Shown: positions 7,715-16,008 of the stretch, one piece after another
Layout of the letters: the number at the start of each line of letters is the position of its first letter
Position numbering within the stretch: position 1 is the first letter of the stretch
Assembly: GCF_041262525.1 (NCBI RefSeq)
Contig: NZ_JBGCCK010000013.1
Location: forward strand, 62,001 to 126,000
From: Streptacidiphilus sp041262525
GTDB lineage: Bacteria > Actinomycetota > Actinomycetes > Streptomycetales > Streptomycetaceae
DNA length: 64,000 bases
Direction of reading: 5' to 3'
Notes under the pieces: generated by a model
What the model was told of the DNA's origin: nothing
What the model saw: the letters and a program-made list of their open reading frames with translations, nothing else
Database searches by the model: none
Made by a program: the position numbers and the translations under genes

Positions 7715-8905
7715 TCAGCCGTCGTTGCGGTCGCCGCGGGAGTCGCGGGAGTCGCGGGACAGGAAGAGCAGGCCCTTCGGGCTGACCAGCTTGATGCCGG
7801 TGGCGACCGGGGTAGCCACGCCGGTGCGGGTGTCGACGACCTCGAGCGCCGCGACGTTCGGCAGGTCGCCGGCCTTCGGGGCGGGCTGGGAGGCGAAGAG
7901 CGTGCCGGGGCGGAAGCCGCGGGTGTCGGCCTCGTAGATCTTGCCGGCCTTCTGGTCGACCACGAAGAGGACGCCCACGCCGCCGGCCGGGACGATGTCG
8001 TCCAGCTGCGGGGTGGCCGCGTCCTTGCCCGTGGCGCCCACGTTGGTCAGGTTCAGCACGCTGAGGCTCGGACGCTTGTCCTTGAGGCCGGAGACGAAGA
8101 CCAGCTTGCTGTCGGCCTGCGCGTCCTGGATCAGCGTGCCACCGTCGCGGCCGGGCACCCAGCGGTTGGAGTCGGGGTCGGTCAGGCCGAGCTTCTCGGT
8201 CTTCGGGCCGCCCTTGACCGGGTTCATGATGCGGGCGGTGTCGTTGACGCCGTAGACACGGGCGAGCTTCGCCGTGGTGCCCTGCAGGGTGAGCGTGAAG
8301 GTGGCGGCGGTGTTGTTCGCGCCCGGAAGCGAGACGTCCGGGTTGGAGTGCGCCACGTAGATCGTGCCGTCGGCCGCGACCGAGAGGGCGTCGGTGCCGC
8401 CGTTGACGCCGTCCGAGCCCTTCTGCGCCGGGCTCGGGCTGTAGTGGAAGTGCGTGACGACGGCCGACGTCCTGGTCGGCGTGATGGTGTAGAAGGTCGA
8501 GTTGAGGTCCTCGTTCACCGTCACCAGCAGGCGGTGGTGGCGCGCGTCGGCCGTCAGGCCGTCGACGCGGCCGGGCAGCACCCAGTGGCGCACGACCTTG
8601 CCGGTGCGCAGCTCGAAGCCGACGATGTCGGTCTTGCTGCCGGCCGGGGTGCCGTCGGCGGCGGCGTTGTTCTGGAAGGCGGCGTAGAGCACGTCGCCCA
8701 GGCGGGTGAGGTCGTCCGGGTTCTTGTAGCCGGCGGGGGCGGAGGCGAACAGACGCAGCTTCAGCGCCGGCGCGGCCGGCTGGTGCGCCTTCGCGGGCGC
8801 GGGCTTCGCGGCGCTGTCGGCCATCGCGGCGGGAACGGCCACGGCGGTGACGGCGGCGACCGCCGTCGCGACACCGAGGGCGGTGCGCAGGGTGCGCAAA
8901 GACAT
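7715..8905 (-). CDS. Secreted protein of unknown function, probable beta-propeller fold
   Basis: The 396-residue product begins with a Sec signal peptide (RTLRTALGVATAVAAVTAVA) and a likely cleavage after AMA near residue 29. The mature part contains repeated short beta-type segments such as DVLYAAFQNN, DGTIYVAHSNPD and GVGVLFVVDQKAGKIYEADTRG, typical of propeller (SMP-30/NHL-like) repeats. It has no visible catalytic signature. GGAG lies six bases before the ATG. The short C-terminal tail is Asp/Arg/Ser-rich. A hairpin terminator follows. The fold assignment is inferred from repeat character only. Confidence 0.8.
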   Translation of the reverse strand: MSLRTLRTALGVATAVAAVTAVAVPAAMADSAAKPAPAKAHQPAAPALKLRLFASAPAGYKNPDDLTRLGDVLYAAFQNNAAADGTPAGSKTDIVGFELRTGKVVRHWVLPGRVDGLTADARHHRLLVTVNEDLNSTFYTITPTRTSAVVTHFHYSPSPAQKGSDGVNGGTDALSVAADGTIYVAHSNPDVSLPGANNTAATFTLTLQGTTAKLARVYGVNDTARIMNPVKGGPKTEKLGLTDPDSNRWVPGRDGGTLIQDAQADSKLVFVSGLKDKRPSLSVLNLTNVGATGKDAATPQLDDIVPAGGVGVLFVVDQKAGKIYEADTRGFRPGTLFASQPAPKAGDLPNVAALEVVDTRTGVATPVATGIKLVSPKGLLFLSRDSRDSRGDRNDG

Positions 8906-9171
8906 GAGTCACTCCAGCGAGCTTCATGGAGGCAGTGCCCCGGCAGCCGCCGGGTCCGCGGTAACCCTGAACGACCGCCGGACACCCGGGCAAGGGCCGC
9001 GTCCCGGTTCTGCAGCACTGTTCACCCAAGCGCCGCCGCCCCGTCGCCCGCGCGCCACTCTGGGCGGCGGAGCGGACCGCCCGTCAGCCCCCTCCGTCGC
9101 CCCCGTTCCGTCGCGTCCGCGCCGCTGGAACGGGGGGCTGACAGGCGGGCGTCAGGCGGGCGACGGGTGGG

Positions 9172-9582
9172 CTACCGCGCGCGCAGGGCGAGGCGGGCGC
9201 AGAGGGCCGCGATCGGCAGTTCGAGCAGCAGCGCCAGCAGCCAGGCCTGGCTGAGCTCGGCGCCGTGCGAGGTCATCACGTCGAACCAGGCGTCCGTCAG
9301 CAGCAGAGCCGCCGTCGCGCCGGCGGTCACCGCGGCGCGCCCGTCGCCGCGGCGGAGCAGCAGGCCGGTGGAGATCAGGCCCGCCGCCTCCAGGACGTCC
9401 AGGCCCACCCAGGACCACTCCCCCGACGCGGCCAGCACGCCCATCCACGGCACCAGGGCCAGCCCTATCACGACCAGGACCGTCGGCAGGCCGGGCAGCT
9501 TCGGCAGACCGGGCAGCGCCGGCAGAGTCGCCGTACGCGCCGGGAACCCCACGCCACCCTGTATCGCGACCGAGCTCGCCAT
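9172..9582 (-). CDS. Small four-helix membrane protein of unknown function
   Basis: The 136-residue protein has a Pro/Gly/Leu repeat near residues 20-33 (LPALPGLPKLPGLPTV) and about four transmembrane segments (VLVVIGLALVPWMGVLA, VLEAAGLISTGLLL, AAVTAGATAALLLTDAWF, LLALLLELPIAALCARLAL). I do not recognise a family. AGGGGGAG immediately precedes the ATG. It stands alone, with 266 bp upstream of the secreted protein gene and 187 bp after the ClpN gene. Confidence 0.75.
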   Translation of the reverse strand: MASSVAIQGGVGFPARTATLPALPGLPKLPGLPTVLVVIGLALVPWMGVLAASGEWSWVGLDVLEAAGLISTGLLLRRGDGRAAVTAGATAALLLTDAWFDVMTSHGAELSQAWLLALLLELPIAALCARLALRAR

Positions 9583-9769
9583 GACTCCCCCTCAGACCTT
9601 CTGCACCGTCAGCCCGTCTGTCGGGCACAGTGATCAGCCTGCTCGGATCGGCACGCGAAATCGGTAGCTCCTACCGCCGACTTGGGGGTGGTGCCAGCTA
9701 CACCTCCGGCCGGGAGCAAGATACAGACGGGGGTGCAGCCAGCCGCAGCGCAGGGCGTGTTCCGTGAGG

Positions 9770-10324
9770 TCAGGACCCGTCGGCGAGGCGGGTGAGCACG
9801 GCAGGGCGCAGGGCGTCCGCGTCGACGTCGAGGGCGGCGAGCACGTCGACCGCGGCGGGCTCGGGCGGGCTGGGCCCGACCGCGAGCAGGGCGAGCAGCA
9901 TGTGCTCGGTGCCGAAGCGCTCGTGGCCGAGGGCCTTCGCCTCGCGCAGCGTCTGGACCAGGGCCGCCTTCGCGTGCTCGGTGTAGGCGGGGCGCGGGAA
10001 CTGGAAGGCGCCCTCGCCGAAGTTGTCGTCCGCGCGGCGCTGGATCTCGGTGACATCGATGCCGAGCGACGCCAGCGCGTCCCTCGCCTGCTGGCCGCCG
10101 CCGGACTTGATCCCCGCCGCGTCGAGCAGGCGGACCGTCACCTCGCGGGCGCGGTCGAGCTCGACGCCGCTCTCGGCCAGGAGCGCGCCTGCGGTGGCCT
10201 CGGGCACGGCGACGAGACCGAGCAGCAGGTGCTCGGTGCCGATGAAGTCGTAGCCGAGCGCGACCGCCTCGTCCTGCGCCGCGACGATGGACCGCTTCGC
10301 GCGGTCGGTGAATTGATCGAACAC
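9770..10324 (-). CDS. Stand-alone Clp N-terminal domain protein (two Clp_N repeats)
   Basis: The 184-residue protein consists of two ClpA/ClpC-type N-domain repeats. The first is near residues 5-80 (TDRAKRSIVAAQDEAVALGY, IGTEHLLLGLVAVPEATAG). The second is near 110-180 (EHAKAALVQTLREAKALGHE, FGTEHMLLALLAV). It has no AAA+ module, so it is not an unfoldase. In Clp chaperones these domains bind adaptors and substrates. A free-standing pair could act as an adaptor or decoy. It starts one base after the stop codon of the HTH regulator gene, so the two are translated together and probably share control. Confidence 0.9.
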   Translation of the reverse strand: MFDQFTDRAKRSIVAAQDEAVALGYDFIGTEHLLLGLVAVPEATAGALLAESGVELDRAREVTVRLLDAAGIKSGGGQQARDALASLGIDVTEIQRRADDNFGEGAFQFPRPAYTEHAKAALVQTLREAKALGHERFGTEHMLLALLAVGPSPPEPAAVDVLAALDVDADALRPAVLTRLADGS

Positions 10325-10325
10325 G

Positions 10326-10577
10326 TCAGTTCTCCTTGCCCGTGGCCTTGCGCCTGCTCGCGTGCTTCTCGTGCACCGACTGTCGGCTGACCTGCAGCGC
10401 GGTCGCGATGCTCTGCCAGGTCCAGCCCTGCTCCCGCGCGTTGTCGACGTGCAGGCGCTCCAACTCTTCCAGCAGCCGACGCAGCGCGACGACGGCGCTG
10501 AGCCCGACGGCCGGATCCTTGCCCGTGACCTGACCGAGCAGATCGGCGGCCGGGCTCTCCTTCTCGGAAGGTCCCAT
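10326..10577 (-). CDS. Small helix-turn-helix regulator paired with ClpN protein
   Basis: The 83-residue protein has an acidic N-terminal half and a C-terminal HTH (WTWQSIATALQVSRQSVHEK, residues about 51-70), followed by a basic tail (HASRRKATGKEN). I take the ATG at 10577 as the start because a palindrome and a TACCCT -10 element end seven bases before it, implying a leaderless message. An upstream GTG would translate through these operators. The gene is contiguous with the ClpN-domain gene. Autoregulation is inferred from the operators. Confidence 0.85.
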   Translation of the reverse strand: MGPSEKESPAADLLGQVTGKDPAVGLSAVVALRRLLEELERLHVDNAREQGWTWQSIATALQVSRQSVHEKHASRRKATGKEN

Positions 10578-10628
10578 GCGTGTCAGGGTAGCCTGACACG
10601 CATGGCAGCTGTCAAGGAATCCTGACAG
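10578..10628 (-). promoter_or_regulatory. Promoter with two palindromic operators upstream of the HTH/ClpN pair
   Basis: Two related palindromes lie 29 bp apart, centre to centre. The proximal one (10578-10601) has perfect 10-bp arms GCGTGTCAGG/CCTGACACGC. The distal one (10609-10628) reads CTGTCAGGATTCCTTGACAG on the minus strand. Both contain TGTCA..TGACA half-sites. TTGACA (10610-10615) and TACCCT (10585-10590), 19 bp apart, overlap them, with TACCCT ending seven bases before the ATG. The downstream HTH protein is the natural candidate ligand. Confidence 0.65.
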
Positions 10629-10682
10629 CACGGCACGGGTGTGAACGAACGAGGGGCCGGACGGACGACTACAGGGCCGGGC

Positions 10683-11777
10683 TCAGCCGAACTGGCGGGA
10701 GAGCCAGGCGAGCGCGTCGGGGAGCATGGTCCGCCAGACGTCGGTGGTGTGGCCGCCGCGGGCGACCGTCAGCAGCTGGTTGGGACCGGGCGTGTGCAGG
10801 ACCGCCAGCAGCGCCTTCGCGTCGGGGACGGTCCCCGGGTCCTGCGCGCTGCCGGCCATCAGCAGGGCGATGTCGGGCTGCCGCTTCTCGTGCTTGAGCA
10901 GCGCGTAGGGGTTGTTCGCGCGGGCCAGCGCCGGATCCTTGAGCACCAGCGGCGCCTCGGGCGCGTTGTAGCCGGAGAGGCTGACCGCCGCGTGGAAGGT
11001 GCCGGGGTGCTGGACGGTGAGGTTGACCGCGCAGTACGCGCCCGCCGAGTAGCCCATCAGCGCCCAGTCGCGCGCGCCGTGCGCGGTGCGGAAGTTGGCC
11101 GCGATCAGCTGCGGCACGTCCTGGTCCAGCCAGGTCGCGGTCTTCGCCGCGCCCGGCACGTCCGCGCAGCCGGGGTCGACGCCGCCGGGCAGCACGTTGA
11201 GCTTGGCCGAGACGAGGATCATCGGCTTGACCTTGCCCGCGGCCAGCAGCGGCGCGATCGCGTCCTGGACCTTCATCGAGCCGAACCAGGCCTGCGGCGT
11301 CCCTGGGGTGCCTGGCAGCAACTCGACGACAGGGAAGTCGGTGTGCGCGTAGGCGGGGTCGTTGTACTGCGGCGGGAGCCAGACGTAGAGGCTGCCGACG
11401 ACCCCGGAGGCCGAACCGCGCGCGGTGGTCTGCAGTACGCCCGGCAGATAGGTCTTGAAGCGCAGCTTCTCGCCGGTCTGCCCCGGAGCGCCGCCGTTCG
11501 AGGCGCCGCCCGCGACGTTGGTGGCGGTCGCGGACTGGTTGGCGGCACCGCCGAAGAGGTCTTCCCAGTTGTCGTAGAAGGGCCCCATCGTGTTGTTCAC
11601 GTAGACCAGCACCACGACCACGGCGGCGACCTGGCTGAACATCGTCGCGCCGAGCCGTCCCGCGTAACGGACCGGACGCGGCCCGGGTATCCGGTTCCAG
11701 ACGAAGGCCAGCAGGGCCATCGCCGCCACCAGCACCAGGAGGGTGACGGCGAAGAACGGCGTCCCGGTCAGGCTCAT
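10683..11777 (-). CDS. Membrane-anchored alpha/beta-hydrolase (putative esterase, antigen-85/FrsA-like)
   Basis: The 364-residue protein has two N-terminal transmembrane segments (FFAVTLLVLVAAMALLAFVW, MFSQVAAVVVVLVYVN) followed by an extracellular alpha/beta-hydrolase domain. The nucleophile elbow GYSAG is near residue 235, and a candidate catalytic His lies near the C-terminus (ARGGHTTDVW). The layout matches actinobacterial esterase family proteins related to Fbp/antigen 85. The ATG at 11777 has AGAGG five bases upstream and gives the usual membrane-anchor N-terminus. Substrate and role are unknown, but cell-envelope lipid or polymer esters are plausible. Confidence 0.85.
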   Translation of the reverse strand: MSLTGTPFFAVTLLVLVAAMALLAFVWNRIPGPRPVRYAGRLGATMFSQVAAVVVVLVYVNNTMGPFYDNWEDLFGGAANQSATATNVAGGASNGGAPGQTGEKLRFKTYLPGVLQTTARGSASGVVGSLYVWLPPQYNDPAYAHTDFPVVELLPGTPGTPQAWFGSMKVQDAIAPLLAAGKVKPMILVSAKLNVLPGGVDPGCADVPGAAKTATWLDQDVPQLIAANFRTAHGARDWALMGYSAGAYCAVNLTVQHPGTFHAAVSLSGYNAPEAPLVLKDPALARANNPYALLKHEKRQPDIALLMAGSAQDPGTVPDAKALLAVLHTPGPNQLLTVARGGHTTDVWRTMLPDALAWLSRQFG

Positions 11778-11928
11778 GAGGACCTCTGCTTGTGCGCGTA
11801 CCGCGTGGCTCACGCGTCCACGCCCGGCGCAGCGTATCTGGGAGCAGGCTGGGAGTTCCCGGCGGGGCGGCAAACTCTTCCCGAACCTTCACTGGACCGC
11901 ACTGCGGTCGGGGCGGCAGCCTGAGCTG

Positions 11929-12780
11929 TCAGAGGCGGCAGCCATGGGCACGGAGGTAGGTCAAGGGGTCGACGACCGCGCCGTACTCGTTGCGGGTGCG
12001 GATCTCGAAGTGCAGGTGGGGACCGCGGGTGTGGCCGGTGTCGCCGGAGAGGCCGACCTGCTGTCCGGCCGCCACCCGCTCGCCGGTGCGGACGTCCAGG
12101 CGAGACATGTGCGCGTAGAGCGCGAAGTGCCCGTCGGGCAGGCGCAGCACCACCCAGTTCCCGTAGGCGCCACCCCAGCCCGCGACCTCGACGGTCGCCC
12201 GCGCGACGGCGAGCAGCGGTGTTCCGGTGAAGACCGCGAAGTCGACACCCGTGTGATAGCCGGCGGCGTACTCGGAGTCGGGCACGCCGAAGACCTGGCT
12301 GATCCGGGCCCCCAGCGCGGGGCTGAACCAGTCGGGCGCCGGCAGGGGCACCGGCACCGGCCAGGCGGGGACCGGCGGCCGGTCGTCGAACAGTCCCTCG
12401 GCGAAGCGCAGCCGCCCACGCCCGCGCACGAGGGATTCGCCGCGCAGCGCCGCGTCCTGGGCGAGGGACGCGAGCGACACCGGACGCGACGGCCGCACTC
12501 CGCCCGCGCCGCCTACTCCTCCGGCCGCGCCCGCCCAGCCCGTCGCGACCGGGTGCGCCCCCGACGGCGCGAACATCGCGGGCAGCAGCGCGCCGACGCC
12601 GACGGTGAGCACGGCGCCCCACCCGGTCCGCACGGACCGCACCGGCCGCGCGAGAGCGGCGGGGGCGGAAGGAGCAGCCGAACCGGCGGGACCGGCCGGA
12701 CGCAGGGGGTCCGGAGGACGCACGGGATCGACCGGACGCGGGAGGGTCCGGTGCGGACCGGCGAGGAGAGGCACACGCAA
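11929..12780 (-). CDS. M23 (LytM/Gly-Gly) family metalloendopeptidase
   Basis: The 283-residue protein has a Pro/Ala/Arg-rich N-terminus, a hydrophobic segment (WGAVLTVGVGALLPAMFA) that probably serves as signal or anchor, and a C-terminal M23 domain. Zinc ligands are visible in YHTGVDF (His and Asp) and HLHFEIRT (His), with a further His in LYAHMSRLD. Such enzymes cut peptidoglycan cross-bridges or stem peptides during growth and sporulation. No SH3 or LysM binding domain is seen. The upstream region lacks a recognisable c-di-AMP (ydaO) riboswitch, which controls some actinobacterial wall hydrolases. Confidence 0.88.
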   Translation of the reverse strand: MRVPLLAGPHRTLPRPVDPVRPPDPLRPAGPAGSAAPSAPAALARPVRSVRTGWGAVLTVGVGALLPAMFAPSGAHPVATGWAGAAGGVGGAGGVRPSRPVSLASLAQDAALRGESLVRGRGRLRFAEGLFDDRPPVPAWPVPVPLPAPDWFSPALGARISQVFGVPDSEYAAGYHTGVDFAVFTGTPLLAVARATVEVAGWGGAYGNWVVLRLPDGHFALYAHMSRLDVRTGERVAAGQQVGLSGDTGHTRGPHLHFEIRTRNEYGAVVDPLTYLRAHGCRL

Positions 12781-12900
12781 CGTCTACCGGGCCCGACCCG
12801 GCGCGGCCAAAGTCCCGTCAGCCGTTCGGACCATTGATCGGCTCGGCCGATTTCGGCGGGTTGCCCGCCGGCCCGGCGCCTGCCGGGCCAGACTGCGGGT

Positions 12901-13650
12901 GTGAGCAGCGACGATCAGTCCCGCACGCCCTCCCCCGCCCCCTCCGGCGGGCATCCGGGCGAACCGCACCACGGGAACGGGCTCGGCAGCCGCCTCAACT
13001 GGCTCCGGGCCGGCGTGCTGGGCGCCAACGACGGGGTGGTCTCGACGGCCGGTCTGGTCGTCGGCGTGGCCGGGGCGGCCGGCTCCTCCAGCGAGCTGCT
13101 GACGGCCGGTCTGGCCGGGCTGCTCGCGGGCTCGATGTCGATGGCCGCCGGCGAGTACGTCTCGGTGAGCACCCAGCGCGACTCCGAGCGCGCCGCGCTG
13201 GACCAGGAGCGCCGCGAGCTGGCCAGGACCCCGGAGGCGGAGCTCACGGAGCTGACCGGGCTCTACGTCGCCAAGGGCCTCACCGAGGAGCTCGCCCACC
13301 AGGTGGCCGTCCAGCTCACCGCCCACGACGCGCTGGCCGCGCACGCCGAGACCGAGCTCGGGATCGACCCGAACGAGCTCACCAACCCCTGGCACGCCGC
13401 CGGTGCCAGCTTCCTCGCCTTCACCGTCGGGGCGCTGCTGCCGCTGCTGGCGATCGTGCTGCCGCCGACCTCGGCCCGGGTGCCGGTCACGGTCGCGGCG
13501 GTGATCGCCGCGCTCGTGGTGTGCGGCTGGATCAGCGCCAGGCTCGGCGGGGCGCGGGTCCCGCCGGCCGTGGCGCGCAACGTGGCGGGCGGCGCGCTGG
13601 CCATGGCGATCACCTACGCGGCAGGCCTGCTGCTCAACGCCTCTTCCTGA
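12901..13650 (+). CDS. VIT1/CCC1-family iron/manganese transporter
   Basis: The 249-residue protein starts with GTG and has a hydrophilic His/Pro/Gly-rich N-terminus. The VIT1 core follows: LNWLRAGVLGANDGVVSTAG in helix 1, and SMSMAAGEYVSVSTQRDSE, whose Met, Glu and adjacent residues line the metal site. Five transmembrane helices are predicted, with a cytosolic helical loop (residues about 100-150) between the second and third helices. The family moves Fe2+ or Mn2+ out of the cytosol or into stores. It is alone and divergent from the M23 gene. Confidence 0.92.
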   Translation: MSSDDQSRTPSPAPSGGHPGEPHHGNGLGSRLNWLRAGVLGANDGVVSTAGLVVGVAGAAGSSSELLTAGLAGLLAGSMSMAAGEYVSVSTQRDSERAALDQERRELARTPEAELTELTGLYVAKGLTEELAHQVAVQLTAHDALAAHAETELGIDPNELTNPWHAAGASFLAFTVGALLPLLAIVLPPTSARVPVTVAAVIAALVVCGWISARLGGARVPPAVARNVAGGALAMAITYAAGLLLNASS

Positions 13651-13694
13651 TTCGACCGGGGCCGCCGGGATGCAGTACAGTCCTACTTGTTCCT

Positions 13695-13768
13695 GGCTCC
13701 GTGGAGCAGTTGGTTAGCTCGCCACCCTGTCAAGGTGGAGGTCGCGGGTTCAAGTCCCGTCGGAGTCG
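13695..13768 (+). tRNA. tRNA-Asp (anticodon GTC), copy 2
   Basis: The 74 nt are identical to the copy at 7199-7272 (anticodon loop CTGTCAA). A perfect 16-bp terminator follows within 10 bp. No integrase or att-type repeat was found next to it. Confidence 0.97.
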
Positions 13769-13774
13769 CAGTAA

Positions 13775-13810
13775 AGATCAGCCCGGATCCACTCGGATCC
13801 GGGCTGATCT
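13775..13810 (+). terminator. Terminator of tRNA-Asp copy 2
   Basis: A perfect 16-bp stem (AGATCAGCCCGGATCC and complement) with a 4-nt loop ACTC is followed by GTTGT. Confidence 0.8.
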
Positions 13811-13920
13811 GTTGTCCGGGACCACCTCTGTGGCTGCCGCGAACCGGTGTGACGGGCATCACTTAACTCATCTTGACGTCGGCTCACGTTCGACCCGCCT
13901 CCGGGCCCGCTCATTTTATA

Positions 13921-13934
13921 TGTGCAATTGCACA
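13921..13934. promoter_or_regulatory. Perfect 14-bp palindrome TGTGCAATTGCACA in an AT-rich patch
   Basis: The palindrome directly follows TTTTATA in the gap between the tRNA-Asp terminator and the bldC terminator. It looks like a dimeric regulator site, but no gene starts nearby on either strand, so its target is unclear. Confidence 0.4.
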
Positions 13935-13963
13935 GCCGGCCAGCGAATTCCGGACACAAAAAA

Positions 13964-13999
13964 CGGCTGCACCGGACCCGGCGGAGTCCGGTGCAGCCG
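13964..13999 (-). terminator. Rho-independent terminator of bldC
   Basis: A 14-bp stem (CGGCTGCACCGGAC at 13964-13977, complement at 13986-13999) is followed on the minus strand by six T residues. It lies 26 bp past the bldC stop. Confidence 0.92.
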
Positions 14000-14025
14000 A
14001 AAGCTTCTCTACTCGATCAGCCCTT

Positions 14026-14232
14026 TTAAGCCTCAGTACGCTGCTGCGGAATGCCCGCAAGCAGTGCACGCACCTCCGCCTCGCGGTAGCGGCGGTGCCC
14101 ACCAAGCGTTCGGATCGACGTGAGCTTGCCTGCCTTGGCCCAGCGAGTGACCGTCTTCGGGTCAACGCGGAACATGGTGGCGACCTCAGCCGGCGTCAGC
14201 AGGGGTTCGGCATCAGGGGTACGAGCGGTCAT
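14026..14232 (-). CDS. bldC: BldC, MerR-like developmental regulator
   Basis: The product is 68 residues, exactly the usual BldC length. It is a single winged-helix DNA-binding domain (LLTPAEVATMFRVDPKTVTR, then WAKAGKLTSIRTLGGHRRYR) with no effector domain. BldC binds direct repeats head-to-tail and holds back entry into sporulation in Streptomyces. The ATG at 14232 has GAGGAGG six bases upstream. A strong terminator follows. The conserved hypothetical gene and vdh nearby match its usual neighbourhood. Confidence 0.97.
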   Translation of the reverse strand: MTARTPDAEPLLTPAEVATMFRVDPKTVTRWAKAGKLTSIRTLGGHRRYREAEVRALLAGIPQQRTEA

Positions 14233-14863
14233 GAGCGGCCTCCTCGGGAGAACCGAACCAACACGGTTCTTTCCTAGAAATTCTGCACCTTGGCATGCGA
14301 TGCCCGAAATGGCCATCGGCTACCAAGTCGGTAATAGGACGAACGGCTTGTCCTTGGCACTACAACTACACCATCCGTCCAGTCCAATCAGCCAAACCGG
14401 CGGAATTGACCCCTGCGGGGCCAAGCTCCACGGATGACGATGGACCGTGTCATAACGGACAGTCGCCGCAAAGCGACCCTCCGTCACAGCACTCCAGACC
14501 CCCCGCTTCCCCCGCGAAGGCCCTCAAGGTCCGCAGAACCACTCCAATGTGGGCACAGTGGTCTGCAGTGAGGCTGGTTGTCCTATTTTGACACCCAGTG
14601 CGGCCTTCGAGTCAACGGTGAGTCACATCACGTTGATGGGGGATTGACCCGATCCGGGACGTAGGTCCCATGTGGAGAGGGGATAAGCACCCGTGTGACG
14701 TCTGAGGAGATGGTGCCACGCATGTCCGACAGGTCCCCTGGATGCCCGCTGGCGTGATCGGTCGTGGCGGAAGTCCGCCAGTGACCCAGTGCTTCGGTGA
14801 GGAACCTGTGCCTGACCTGTGCGGACTCGGCGAAAGCGCCGCCGAAGCAGCCAGCGGACCAGG
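14233..14863. other. 631-bp non-coding region upstream of bldC
   Basis: No credible gene is visible. Base composition is lower in GC than the surroundings, with AT-rich islands near 14330-14370 and 14575-14600. Candidate -35-like sequences for bldC exist on the minus strand (TTGACT near 14605-14615, TTGGAC near 14375-14385). None has a convincing -10 partner, so no promoter is called. Confidence 0.5.
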
Positions 14864-15817
14864 TCAGTTCGCGTACTGGAGCTCCTGGACGCGGCGCCAA
14901 CGCTCCGTCAGGGAGCGGTAGCAGCGGCCAGCCCGGACCGGGTCACCGGCGCGCAGCGCGGCCACGCCCTGGGCCACCTCCTCCGCCGAGCGGTCCCCGG
15001 CCAGACCCTGCTCCGGGATCGCGTGCACCAGGCCGCCGTAGTCGAGTTCGACCAGCGAACGCGGGTGGAACTCCTCCAGCCAGCGGCCGACCTCCTCCAC
15101 GCCGTCGACCAGCGGGCCGTCGTCCAGGGTCTCCCGCAGCACCCGGAAGCCGCGCGCGACCCGGCGCCTGGCCTGCGCCATCGGCGTGCGGTAGCGCAGC
15201 ACGGGCGCCGTGCGCCGCTTTGCGCCCGCTTCGTCCTCCTGTGCGCCCGCCGAACGGGGCTCTGCCTCGGGAGCCACGCGGCCCTCCGGGGCCGCCGACC
15301 GGCCCTCCAGCGGGGCTTCGGAGAGCTCCGAGGGGATGTACTCGCGCTCCTCGTCGCCGAAGAGCAGGAACCAGCGGACCGGGATGTTCCAGGTGCTGGT
15401 CAGGATCCACGGCCGCCCGTCGGGGTGCTGCGCCCGCCAGCGGTCCCAGTCCGACTCCGCCTGCGCCCGGACGACCGGCGGCACCACGGCGTCCAGCAGC
15501 GGCAGCGGCAGCTCCTCGGTCAGCTCGGCCAGCGCGAGCCAGCTGCGCAGTCGAGTCCGCCACGGGCAGAGGTAGAGAACCCCGTCCGCCTCGTGCACGA
15601 AGGCGTCCCTGCTCTCCTGCTCCGGCACCGCGAGGGGCGGCGTGCCGATCAGGTCCGCCAGCCGACCCCGGTGCTCGTCGACCGCGCCCGGCCGCGGACG
15701 CTGCGCGGCGTAGCCCTGCCAGTACGAGCGCTCCGGCTCCGCGAACGCCACCAGCGGCTCGTAGACGCGCAGATATGCGGCGTAGGGGGGATGCACCGAG
15801 GTCCGCAGCGTAGGCAC
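14864..15817 (-). CDS. Conserved actinobacterial protein of unknown function next to bldC
   Basis: The 317-residue protein starts at a GTG. It has no signal peptide or membrane segment. Notable stretches are AYLRVYEPLVAFAEPERSYW near the N-terminus, WILTSTWNIPVRWFLLFGDE in the middle, and a Glu/Ala-rich linker (residues about 170-205) before a basic helical C-terminus. The gene between bldC and vdh is conserved in Streptomyces by my recollection, but no function is known to me. Confidence 0.85.
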   Translation of the reverse strand: MPTLRTSVHPPYAAYLRVYEPLVAFAEPERSYWQGYAAQRPRPGAVDEHRGRLADLIGTPPLAVPEQESRDAFVHEADGVLYLCPWRTRLRSWLALAELTEELPLPLLDAVVPPVVRAQAESDWDRWRAQHPDGRPWILTSTWNIPVRWFLLFGDEEREYIPSELSEAPLEGRSAAPEGRVAPEAEPRSAGAQEDEAGAKRRTAPVLRYRTPMAQARRRVARGFRVLRETLDDGPLVDGVEEVGRWLEEFHPRSLVELDYGGLVHAIPEQGLAGDRSAEEVAQGVAALRAGDPVRAGRCYRSLTERWRRVQELQYAN

Positions 15818-16008
15818 CCTCGCATCGTCGCACGCCGAGCCCTCGCTGCGGCCCGGAAGTGCGGGGTCCGTTCCACGGCCCTGTGGCTGACCCCGAGGCG
15901 CTCCTCACGTGGGGAGCCCGTACCGCTGGGCGCGGTGGCAGTTCTAGGCTTCAGACAGAACGTCCGCACCACAGCAAGCGGACGCGAGTCGACAATGGAG
16001 TCACCACC

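Noticed and set aside
12781..12900. c-di-AMP (ydaO) riboswitch upstream of the M23 peptidase
   Set aside because: The 120 bp between the divergent starts show none of the conserved ydaO elements and are too short for the aptamer plus expression platform.
13695..14025. Integrative element attached at tRNA-Asp
   Set aside because: No integrase, excisionase or partial tRNA repeat is present. The second tRNA-Asp copy is complete with its own terminator.
13920..14123. Cys-containing plus-strand frame starting MCNCTAGQ
   Set aside because: It runs through the bldC terminator and antisense through bldC, and has no ribosome-binding site.
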